Assembly (NCBI GenBank): GCA_020061285.1
Contig: JAGUYQ010000090.1
Coordinates: 1 to 6,981 of the forward strand
Length of the DNA: 6,981 nucleotides
Source: Betaproteobacteria bacterium
GTDB taxonomy: Bacteria; Pseudomonadota; Gammaproteobacteria; Burkholderiales; UBA9220
Reading direction: 5' to 3'
Positions 1 through 5,913 of this stretch are shown piece after piece. Below the pieces are notes generated by a model, which ran no database searches, was not told the DNA's origin, and was given only the letters and a program-made list of their open reading frames with translations. The first letter of the stretch is position 1, and each line of letters begins with the position of its first letter. The position numbers and the translations under genes are program-made.

Positions 1-1
1 C

Positions 2-859
<858 letters not shown>

Positions 860-893
860 GCACGACGGACAGCCATCCTGTATTCGTTCGGCT

Positions 894-934
894 GAAGAAG
901 CCCTGCCCTTGGAAAGGCGGGGCTTCTTCAATTT
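894..934 (+). terminator. Intrinsic terminator after metK
   Basis: A 14-bp stem pairs 894-907 with 916-929, with one G-U wobble and an 8-nt loop. It is followed by a short AATTT stretch. It lies 34 bases after the metK stop. The U-tract is weak, but the stem is long and G+C-rich at its top. Confidence 0.75.
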
Positions 935-1035
935 GGCTATTTCACGGCTGGTCGCCCACCCGCAATTCATTGCCACAGGCAGCCACCCCACCGACCCCCA
1001 AGCTGAACTATCATAAACAAACCCCGTCCAATCAG

Positions 1036-1078
1036 CGGCCCCGGATCGTGCGCCGGACTGCCCTTTGGGGCCGTTTTT
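1036..1078 (+). terminator. Second terminator-like hairpin, between metK and the PDC gene
   Basis: CGGCCCC at 1036-1042 pairs perfectly with GGGGCCG at 1067-1073, directly followed by TTTTT. The 24-nt loop contains a smaller CCGG/CCGG pairing option. It ends 26 bases before the start codon of the following gene. It could be a backup terminator for metK, the end of a short untranslated RNA, or an attenuator in the leader of the PDC gene. A TATCAT box at 1009-1014 could place a transcription start just upstream, but I see no convincing -35. Confidence 0.55.
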
Positions 1079-1104
1079 AAATCACGCAAGACATTGGCCC
1101 CATC

Positions 1105-2040
1105 ATGAAGAATTCATGGAAAGACAGCATCTACCTGCAACGGGAAGAACTGGCGCGCATCCTGCGCGAACCCCTGGCGCAACTGGCCGAGAAGTGCACC
1201 CCGGCCTGGGGCAGCCGCGAACGGCTGGACGAGATACTCACGGAGGGCTACGCCGGCATCCCCTATTGCACCTACCTCTACTGCGTGGACACCGGCGGCA
1301 TCCAAATCTGTGACAACATCGGCCGGGAAGGGCTTGAGCCCGGACACTTCGGCCGCGACCGCTCCGACCGCCCCTACATGAAGGAAGCCGTGCCCTCCTG
1401 GGGCTTCCTTCTCTCCGACGCCTACATCAGCCTGAAGAAGCACCGGCCTTCCCTCACCGCCTTGCAGGTCGTGCGCGACGATTCCCGGATATTGGGCCAC
1501 CTCGGCGCCGATTTCGACCTCAGCGGCCTGCCGGTGACAGCCAGGCTCTACGACGAACCCGGCTATTGGCGGCAGGTGAAAGGCGACCCGTCGATCCGCG
1601 GCGCGGTCTTCCAGCAATGCCGCGCCGAAAGCCCCATGGATCGCAACATGGAACAGGCCCTGTCCATCCTGGAAGAGTTGCTGACGCAGCGCGGCGTGTT
1701 CCAATGCCAGATCCACTTCTCCAGCAGCCAGGCCACCATCTGGACCGTGGACGACCCGTTCCGCTACCGCATGCTGGATTACGAGGCCTTGAGCGACCCG
1801 GACATCTGCTTGGTCTACCCGCCCCGTCCCTACCCGGCAGAGGCCGTAATTCCGCAATCTGACATCCGGCAGATTCTGAATGTCATGAAATCCCTGCGCT
1901 TCGCCGACCCCAACATCTATCTGCGCATGGCCTCCATCAACCTGTTCAACGGCATGATCAGCCTGACCTTCTCCTGCGACGGGTCCCATTACATGCCCCA
2001 CGTTGAGTTCCTGATGAAGGACACGACGTTCTGGTTTTAG
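1105..2040 (+). CDS. Stand-alone PDC/Cache-type sensor-domain protein, cytoplasmic
   Basis: A 311-residue protein. Residues about 45-145 resemble a PDC (Cache-family) ligand-binding domain: a strand with YLYCVDTGG, then GRDRSDRPYM (83-92), a W and SDAYIS (104-109), PSLTALQVV (115-123) and GHLGADFDLSGLP (131-143). Such domains usually sit outside the membrane between two helices of chemoreceptors or histidine kinases. Here there is no signal peptide, no membrane helix and no attached signalling domain. The remaining 165 residues (MDRNMEQALSILEELLTQRG helix, then an alpha/beta stretch ending FLMKDTTFWF) match nothing I recognise. The first ATG is used; an in-frame ATG at 1117 is possible, and neither has a clear Shine-Dalgarno. 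Composition matches the metK backbone, so recent transfer is not indicated. A role in sensing a small molecule is inference from the domain only. Confidence 0.8.
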   Translation: MKNSWKDSIYLQREELARILREPLAQLAEKCTPAWGSRERLDEILTEGYAGIPYCTYLYCVDTGGIQICDNIGREGLEPGHFGRDRSDRPYMKEAVPSWGFLLSDAYISLKKHRPSLTALQVVRDDSRILGHLGADFDLSGLPVTARLYDEPGYWRQVKGDPSIRGAVFQQCRAESPMDRNMEQALSILEELLTQRGVFQCQIHFSSSQATIWTVDDPFRYRMLDYEALSDPDICLVYPPRPYPAEAVIPQSDIRQILNVMKSLRFADPNIYLRMASINLFNGMISLTFSCDGSHYMPHVEFLMKDTTFWF

Positions 2041-2042
2041 TC

Positions 2043-2113
2043 TTGTCGCGCTTCGCGCGATTGATTGGGTGTCGGGCTACCTCCGTCTCAAACAATTCGC
2101 GCGAAGCGCACAA
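2043..2113. repeat. Long imperfect inverted repeat (REP-doublet-like element)
   Basis: The arms 2043-2063 and 2093-2113 are about 21 bp each and reverse-complementary except for two single-base bulges. They are separated by a 29-nt spacer. Each arm is itself nearly palindromic: TCGCGC-TTC-GCGCGA at 2046-2060 in the left arm and its counterpart TCGCGCGAAGCGC in the right. This nested palindromic layout is typical of paired REP elements (REPINs/BIMEs), which lie between genes. It begins 2 bases after the stop of the PDC gene and could also act as a 3' stabiliser or terminator, although no U-tract follows. Confidence 0.6.
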
Positions 2114-2194
2114 AACCACTTTCTTGATCCCTCCATTGTCTGGCACGCACTCGCCACCAAGGCACAAACACCCTAAAAATCAAAGCAATACACA

Positions 2195-2223
2195 TTGACC
2201 TCCCGGCTTTCACGGCGTAAGGT
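2195..2223 (+). promoter_or_regulatory. Candidate sigma-70-type promoter for the 88-aa orphan gene
   Basis: TTGACC at 2195-2200 (5 of 6 bases of the -35 consensus) is followed after 17 bp by TAAGGT at 2218-2223 (3 of 6 of the -10 consensus). This would start transcription near 2230, about 30 bases before the start codon at 2261. The -10 is poor, so this is tentative. Confidence 0.35.
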
Positions 2224-2260
2224 TCCGCTTACATTTCAATAATGAAGCTAGCGTCCGCCT

Positions 2261-2527
2261 ATGGCCCAGTTACAGTACGAGAAGATTTACGACAAGATGA
2301 AGGCATCAGGAGAGCTTCTGATGCACTTGGACTGGTTCGCTGTCAAACTTCAAGAAGCGACGATAGTCCCTAAAAATTCAAATGGCTGGATACGGATAGA
2401 CAGCCTTATCCGAAAAGATGAGGATATTTTTCGATACGTTGCCTTTTCTTCTGACTGGCCATTTGGCCGAGATAGCGCCGGTAACATCTATGTCACAAAG
2501 GATCATGCCCTGAATATTCATGAATGA
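2261..2527 (+). CDS. Hypothetical 88-residue protein
   Basis: I do not recognise this protein. It is 88 residues, soluble-looking, with no signal peptide, membrane helix or cysteines. An N-terminal helix-like stretch (LQYEKIYDKMKASGELLMHLDWFAVKLQEA) is followed by a tryptophan-containing beta-like part (NGWIRIDSLIRKDEDIFRYVAFSSDWPFGRDSAGNIYVTKDHA). The coding sequence is visibly richer in A+T than metK or ahcY and uses many AT-ending codons, which suggests horizontal origin. No good Shine-Dalgarno precedes the ATG. A candidate promoter upstream (2195-2223) and a clear terminator downstream (2559-2581) make it look like a one-gene unit. It lies beside a decayed toxin-antitoxin locus, but nothing in its sequence shows that it is a toxin or antitoxin. 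That this is a real gene rests on its length, its unusual composition and the flanking signals. Confidence 0.55.
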   Translation: MAQLQYEKIYDKMKASGELLMHLDWFAVKLQEATIVPKNSNGWIRIDSLIRKDEDIFRYVAFSSDWPFGRDSAGNIYVTKDHALNIHE

Positions 2528-2558
2528 GAGCACGCGCGGACAAAGCAAAAGCTCGGGG

Positions 2559-2581
2559 TTGCCCGCAATTGGGCAATTTTT
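2559..2581 (+). terminator. Intrinsic terminator after the 88-aa gene
   Basis: TTGCCC at 2559-2564 pairs with GGGCAA at 2571-2576 around a 6-nt loop, followed immediately by TTTTT (2577-2581). This is a compact, textbook Rho-independent layout 31 bases after the stop codon of the orphan gene. Confidence 0.7.
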
Positions 2582-2645
2582 CTGGTCGTCGTCGTTGTCT
2601 ACACGTCCTTATCCCGCTGCATATTCTAAAATTGGTCAAACTTAA

Positions 2646-2786
2646 GACAGCCTCGACAACCGGCTGGAGGCATTGCAGCACAACCGCGCCGGCCAATAGA
2701 GCATCCGCATCAACGACCAATGGCGCCTGTGTTTCCGCTTCGAGGACGGCAATGCCTTCGACGTGGAAATCGTGGATTATCACTAG
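2646..2786 (+). pseudogene. higB: Remnant of a HigB-type toxin (RelE/ParE superfamily), C-terminal part
   Basis: Read in the frame starting at 2646, this encodes DSLDNRLEALQHNRAGQ, then a TAG stop at 2697-2699, then SIRINDQWRLCFRFEDGNAFDVEIVDYH and TAG at 2784-2786. That is the well-conserved C-terminal half of HigB mRNA interferases, in which the stop position is normally an aromatic residue (GQ-Y/W-SIRINDQWR). The N-terminal half cannot be found upstream: the same frame meets a TAA at 2643-2645 and the preceding sequence does not resemble HigB. The toxin is therefore truncated and interrupted, and should be inactive as a ribosome-dependent RNase. The higA gene follows 9 bases after the final stop, which is the usual higBA order. 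The sequence context between the terminator at 2581 and base 2646 has no recognisable gene. Confidence 0.85.
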
Positions 2787-2795
2787 GAGACCGCA

Positions 2796-3140
2796 ATGAG
2801 CATCCGCATTGAAGACCTACCCGGCATGGATTTCTCCGACCTGGTCGAGGCCGGGGAGGGAATGCCGCCAGTGCATCCGGGCGAAATCCTGCGGGAGGAG
2901 TTTCTCGTCCCCCTCGGCATGAGCGCCCACGCCCTGCGCATCCCCGCCACGCGCGTCAACGACATCGTGCGTGGAAAACGCGGCATCACTGCGGACACGG
3001 CGCTCCGGCTGGCGCGCTATTTCGGCTCCAGCGCCGAATTCTGGTTGGGCTTGCAGGCCAGCTATGATGCAAAAACCGCGATGGTGGAAATCGGCGAGCA
3101 AGTTAACCGCGAGATCACTCCGCTACGGCAAGCGGCTTAG
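2796..3140 (+). CDS. higA: HigA-family antitoxin, Xre-type helix-turn-helix, probably decaying
   Basis: A 114-residue HigA/VapI-type antitoxin, the DNA-binding partner that neutralises HigB and represses the operon. Residues 1-22 are an N-terminal extension. The family core begins at MPPVHPGEILREEFLVPLGMS (23-43) and continues through VNDIVRGKRGITADTALRLARYFG (54-77) and the SAEFWLGLQASYD block (79-91). AGGAG at 2785-2789 gives a good ribosome-binding site. Compared from memory with the family pattern, where about ten residues separate the Ser after PLG-hydrophobic from the Pro before the recognition helix, only six are present (S43-AHALRI-P50). About four residues therefore seem missing inside the helix-turn-helix near residue 47. 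With its toxin gene broken just upstream, this is an orphan antitoxin and may no longer bind DNA. The gap is an inference that needs an alignment. Confidence 0.88.
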   Translation: MSIRIEDLPGMDFSDLVEAGEGMPPVHPGEILREEFLVPLGMSAHALRIPATRVNDIVRGKRGITADTALRLARYFGSSAEFWLGLQASYDAKTAMVEIGEQVNREITPLRQAA

Positions 3141-3230
3141 GCGCTGAACGGCCGGCCAATGGCGTAAAAAAGCTTGGTTCGACTTGGTTTCCGGCACGCC
3201 GAACCTAACGCAATTTCAGGAGCGTTGACC

Positions 3231-3497
3231 ATGCCTATCATTTCCATGTTTTACGGGATCATCATCCGCCTGTATCTCATCGACAACAAACATCACCACC
3301 TGCCCCATATCCACGCCAAGTTCGCTGAATTCGAGGCATCCATCGGCATCGACGACGGTGAAATTCTTTCCGGGGAGTTGCCGCGCAAGCAATTGCGGCT
3401 GGTGCAGGCGTGGATAGAACTCCACCGCGATGAATTGATGGCCGACTGGGAACTTGCCGCCAATGGCGAGAGTCCCTATAAAATTGCTCCTTTGTGA
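3231..3497 (+). CDS. DUF4160 domain protein
   Basis: An 88-residue protein matching the DUF4160 pattern along its whole length: MPIISMFYGIIIRLYLIDN, then the His-rich HHHLPHIHAKF (18-28), then FEASIGIDDGEILSGELPRKQLRLVQAWIELHRDELMADWELAANGE. The PHxHA element and the LPRKQL...W...HRDEL...W block are the family hallmarks. The ATG at 3231 is preceded by AGGAG at 3218-3222. A longer frame open from 3174 exists but lacks such a site and does not match the family. The stop lies just upstream of the next gene (DUF2442), the partner often found beside DUF4160. The biochemical function of the family is unknown; a toxin-antitoxin-like role is sometimes suspected from this pairing and is only a guess here. 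Confidence 0.85.
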   Translation: MPIISMFYGIIIRLYLIDNKHHHLPHIHAKFAEFEASIGIDDGEILSGELPRKQLRLVQAWIELHRDELMADWELAANGESPYKIAPL

Positions 3498-3504
3498 GGT
3501 TGCC

Positions 3505-3801
3505 ATGTACTGGGACGTCAAAACCGTTAAACCGTTGGCGGACTACCGTATCTATGTCGAGATTGAGGATGGGCGCAAGGGCGTCTTCGACCTGAAACCC
3601 TATCTCGACCACGGCGTTTTCCGCGAACTTCGGGACGTGCATTACTTCAATCAAGTGGGCATTCTGTTCGGTGCCGTTACCTGGCCTAACAAGCAGGACA
3701 TTGCCCCCGAAACCCTGCTTGCCGAAATGCTGCCGCTGGATTCGCCCCCCCCCCTTGGCGAAACACTCCAGCGGGATATCCCCTCAGTGTCACGTCCCTG
3801 A
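3505..3801 (+). CDS. DUF2442 domain protein
   Basis: A 98-residue protein. Residues 1-75 (MYWDVKTVKPLADYRIYVEIEDGRKGVFDLKPYLDHGVFRELRD...FGAVTWPNKQDIAPETLLAEML) match DUF2442, a small alpha/beta domain with the typical strand order and the WPN-x-QDIAPETL motif. The start at 3505 follows GTGAGG at 3494-3499, which overlaps the stop of the DUF4160 gene, so the two are almost certainly one operon with coupled translation. The last 20 or so residues come after the domain and pass through a run of ten C at 3745-3754, so the exact C-terminus depends on that count. Function unknown; the domain also occurs fused to or beside helix-turn-helix proteins, so a regulatory role is possible. Confidence 0.83.
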   Translation: MYWDVKTVKPLADYRIYVEIEDGRKGVFDLKPYLDHGVFRELRDVHYFNQVGILFGAVTWPNKQDIAPETLLAEMLPLDSPPPLGETLQRDIPSVSRP

Positions 3802-3837
3802 ACCCCATCCTCGCCCCGCTCCTCCCAAAAATTCAGC

Positions 3838-3843
3838 TATAAT
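3838..3843 (+). promoter_or_regulatory. -10 box of the ahcY promoter
   Basis: A perfect TATAAT lies here, with transcription expected to begin around 3849-3852. That is exactly where the SAH aptamer starts, so the riboswitch would be at the very 5' end of the mRNA. The region 17 bp upstream (about 3815-3820) has no good -35 match, which hints at help from an activator or at a modest basal strength. Confidence 0.7.
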
Positions 3844-3853
3844 TCCCCCCATC

Positions 3854-3911
3854 CCGAGGAGCGCTGCAACGGTCCCCAGACCGTCAGGCTCGGCTTTCCA
3901 GAACCGCGCTC
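3854..3911 (+). ncRNA. S-adenosylhomocysteine (SAH) riboswitch aptamer
   Basis: The segment reads CCGAGGAGCGCTGCAA, then a small hairpin, then CAGGCTCGG, which is the conserved core of the SAH riboswitch. The outer stem pairs 3854-3858 with 3889-3893. An inner hairpin pairs 3869-3874 with 3879-3884 around CCCA. The pseudoknot pairs GAGCGC at 3859-3864 with GCGCTC at 3906-3911. SAH riboswitches are known to raise expression of SAH-recycling genes when SAH accumulates, and this one lies directly upstream of ahcY, whose product destroys SAH. Confidence 0.93.
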
Positions 3912-3954
3912 GCCTGATTTCAACCCCGTGCCGGGCACGGGATGCCAGGTGAGC
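3908..3954 (+). promoter_or_regulatory. Probable expression platform of the SAH riboswitch
   Basis: GCTCGCCTG at 3908-3916 can pair with CAGGTGAGC at 3946-3954 (9 bp, one G-U). This encloses a strong 7-bp hairpin of 3925-3931 with 3935-3941. Because 3908-3911 is also needed for the aptamer pseudoknot, the two folds exclude each other. A C-rich stretch without a U-tract follows up to the ribosome-binding site at 3986-3990, so control could be Rho-dependent or translational rather than by a simple terminator. Confidence 0.5.
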
Positions 3955-3996
3955 AACGCCCCCGCATCCCCCCGGCCGCAACGTTAGGAGTTCGCT

Positions 3997-5400
3997 GTGG
4001 CTGACGCTAATTTCACCGACTACAAAGTCGCCGACATGTCCCTGGCCTCTTGGGGCCGCAAGGAGCTTTCCATCGCCGAGGTGGAAATGCCCGGCCTGAT
4101 GGCTATGCGCGAGGAATTCGCCGCTTCCCAGCCCCTGAAGGGCGCCCGCATCGCCGGTTCCCTGCACATGACCATCCAGACCGCGGTGCTGATCGAGACC
4201 CTGCAGGCTCTGGGCGCCCAGGTGCGCTGGGCCTCCTGCAACATCTACTCGACCCAGGACCACGCCGCCGCGGCCATCGCCGCTGAGGGCACCCCGGTGT
4301 TCGCCTACAAGGGCGAATCCCTGGAAGAGTACTGGGAATACACCCACCGCATTTTCGAGTGGCCCGGCGAACCCGCCAACATGATCCTGGACGACGGCGG
4401 CGACGCCACCCTGCTGCTGCACCTAGGCACCCGCGCCGAGACCGACCCCTCCTGCATCGCCAACCCCACCTGCGAGGAAGAGCGCGTGCTGTTCGCTGCC
4501 ATCAAGGCCAAGCTGGCGACTTCCCCCGGCTGGTACTCCGAGCGCATCAAACACATCAAGGGCGTGACCGAGGAGACCACCACCGGCGTGCACCGCCTGT
4601 ACCAGATGGCCGAGGAAGGCCGCCTGAAGTTCCCGGCCATTAACGTCAACGACTCGGTGACCAAGTCCAAGTTCGACAACCTCTACGGCTGCCGCGAATC
4701 CCTGCTGGACGGCATCAAGCGCGCCACCGACGTGATGGTGGCGGGCAAGATCTGCGTGGTGCTGGGCTACGGCGACGTGGGCAAGGGCTGCGCCCAGGCC
4801 TTCCGCGGCATGGGCGCCACCGTGATGGTGACCGAGATCGACCCCATCTGCGCCCTGCAAGCGGCCATGGAAGGCTACCGCGTGGTGACCATGGACGAAG
4901 TGGCCGCCATCGGCGACATCTTCGTCACCGCCACCGGCAACGTGCACGTGATCAACCACGACCACATGGCGAAAATGAAGAATGAGGCCATCGTGTGCAA
5001 CATCGGCCACTTCGACTCCGAAATCGACATCGCCTCGGTGGAAAAATACCAGTGGGAGGAGATCAAGCCCCAGGTGGACCACGTGATTTTCCCCGACGGC
5101 AAGAAGATCATTGTGCTGGCCAAGGGTCGCCTGGTGAACCTGGGCTGCGCCACCGGCCACCCCAGCTTCGTGATGTCCGCGTCCTTCAGCAACCAGACCA
5201 TCGCCCAGATCGAGTTGTTCAACCATGCCGACAAGTACGAGAACAAGGTCTACGTCCTGCCCAAGCACCTGGACGAGAAAGTGGCCCGCCTGCACCTGAA
5301 GAAAATCGGCGTCCATCTGACCGAGCTTTCCGACGTGCAGGCCAAGTACATCGGCGTGCCCAAGGACGGCCCTTACAAGCCCAACCACTACCGTTATTGA
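3997..5400 (+). CDS. ahcY: S-adenosylhomocysteine hydrolase (adenosylhomocysteinase)
   Basis: A 467-residue cytoplasmic NAD-dependent enzyme that reversibly splits SAH into adenosine and homocysteine, relieving inhibition of methyltransferases. The start is GTG at 3997 with AGGAG at 3986-3990. Substrate-domain motifs are present in order: [41 protein letters not shown] (55-95), LDDGGDAT (131-138) and [21 protein letters not shown] (216-236). The Rossmann motif [11 protein letters not shown] (257-267) binds NAD. The C-terminal KPNHYRY (461-467) is the usual end and reaches into the partner subunit of the tetramer. The protein carries the roughly 40-residue insert around 145-188 usual in bacterial enzymes of this length class. 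It is controlled by the upstream SAH riboswitch and ends in a terminator at 5419-5456. Confidence 0.98.
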   Translation: MADANFTDYKVADMSLASWGRKELSIAEVEMPGLMAMREEFAASQPLKGARIAGSLHMTIQTAVLIETLQALGAQVRWASCNIYSTQDHAAAAIAAEGTPVFAYKGESLEEYWEYTHRIFEWPGEPANMILDDGGDATLLLHLGTRAETDPSCIANPTCEEERVLFAAIKAKLATSPGWYSERIKHIKGVTEETTTGVHRLYQMAEEGRLKFPAINVNDSVTKSKFDNLYGCRESLLDGIKRATDVMVAGKICVVLGYGDVGKGCAQAFRGMGATVMVTEIDPICALQAAMEGYRVVTMDEVAAIGDIFVTATGNVHVINHDHMAKMKNEAIVCNIGHFDSEIDIASVEKYQWEEIKPQVDHVIFPDGKKIIVLAKGRLVNLGCATGHPSFVMSASFSNQTIAQIELFNHADKYENKVYVLPKHLDEKVARLHLKKIGVHLTELSDVQAKYIGVPKDGPYKPNHYRY

Positions 5401-5413
5401 TCGGCTGGTGCCC

Positions 5414-5442
5414 TTGGCAGCCCTTTGGCATTAAGATTTACT
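5414..5442 (+). promoter_or_regulatory. Candidate promoter for hepT-mntA-metF inside the ahcY terminator
   Basis: TTGGCA at 5414-5419 (5 of 6 of the -35 consensus) and TTTACT at 5437-5442 (4 of 6 of the -10) are separated by 17 bp. Transcription would start near 5450, 30 bases before hepT. It overlaps the terminator stem, so the new transcript would not re-form the hairpin. It is the best promoter match I see in the gap, but it is far from certain. Confidence 0.35.
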
Positions 5443-5456
5443 GCCGAAGGGCTTTT
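5419..5456 (+). terminator. Intrinsic terminator after ahcY
   Basis: AGCCCTTTGGCA at 5419-5430 pairs with TGCCGAAGGGCT at 5442-5453 (12 bp, one G-U wobble) around an 11-nt loop. TTTT closes the hairpin (5453-5456). It separates the riboswitch-controlled ahcY unit from the hepT-mntA-metF unit. Confidence 0.82.
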
Positions 5457-5481
5457 CCATTTTGCGATAAGGAGTTGAGCC

Positions 5482-5913
5482 ATGTCCCGTGAGCGCTTCG
5501 AATCCCGTCGCCAGCAATTCTCCACTGCCGTAGCCCGTTTAAGCGAAGCGGTGGAGGACTACCTTGGCCGGGACCGCCTTGCCGCTGCTGGTTTCGATCC
5601 GGAGCGGGCAGAGCGCATGACGCGGGACAGCGTCATCCAGCGCTTCGAATTCGCCTACGAACTCGGCTGGAAAACCCTGAAAGACTGGTTGCAGGACCAG
5701 GGCGTCCAGGCCGCCACGCCCAAGCAGGCGCTTGGGGCCGCCTTTGAGAGCCGGCTGATCGCCGATCTGGCGGGCTGGTCCGACATCCACGAGATGCGCA
5801 ACCTCACCAGCCATCTTTACGACGAGGACAAGGCGAAGGAAGTCGCGGAATTCATCTCCCGGCGGGGGCTGTCCCTGTTCAAAACCCTGACGGAACGGCT
5901 GGATCAGGCATGA
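5482..5913 (+). CDS. hepT: HEPN-domain toxin (HI0074 / nucleotidyltransferase substrate-binding family)
   Basis: A 143-residue, largely helical HEPN-fold protein. QRFEFAYELGWKTLKDWLQDQG (53-74) is the typical HI0074-family block. The active-site motif R-x4-H-x-Y is intact: R106, H111 and Y113 in RNLTSHLY. In characterised HepT/MntA pairs this motif forms an RNase site in the HEPN dimer, and the partner modifies the tyrosine with AMP to silence it. A strong ribosome-binding site (AAGGAG, 5469-5474) precedes the ATG. The stop overlaps the mntA start as ATGA, so the two are translationally coupled, toxin first. Older annotation calls this family nucleotidyltransferase substrate-binding proteins. 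The toxin role here follows from the family and is not shown directly. Confidence 0.9.
   Translation: MSRERFESRRQQFSTAVARLSEAVEDYLGRDRLAAAGFDPERAERMTRDSVIQRFEFAYELGWKTLKDWLQDQGVQAATPKQALGAAFESRLIADLAGWSDIHEMRNLTSHLYDEDKAKEVAEFISRRGLSLFKTLTERLDQA

Noticed and set aside
1114..2001. Long open frame on the minus strand, opposite the PDC gene
   Set aside because: It is a shadow of a high-GC gene: low-complexity, Val/Gly/Ala/His-rich translation, no family resemblance, while the + strand frame carries recognisable domain motifs.
2140..2156. TGGCAC-like box suggesting a sigma-54 promoter
   Set aside because: The GG-to-GC spacing is one base short and the -12 element (TTGC) is not matched, so it fails the strict sigma-54 geometry.
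2524..2799. Plus-strand frame covering the higB remnant
   Set aside because: It is out of frame with the HigB C-terminal motif and passes through the terminator at 2559-2581. Its translation resembles no toxin.
3176..3205. GGTTCG/CGAACC inverted repeat before the DUF4160 gene
   Set aside because: Only a 6-bp stem with an 18-nt loop and no U-tract; it could be an operator but nothing supports it beyond chance.
3671..3952. Alternative frame running from the DUF2442 gene through the riboswitch
   Set aside because: It is Pro/Arg/Ser-rich and crosses the TATAAT box and the SAH aptamer, so it is not a gene as the sequence stands; it matters only as the product of slippage at the C run.
4423..5388. 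Long minus-strand open frame opposite ahcY
   Set aside because: The translation is dominated by V, G, H, L and A with no domain pattern, and ahcY on the other strand is unambiguous.
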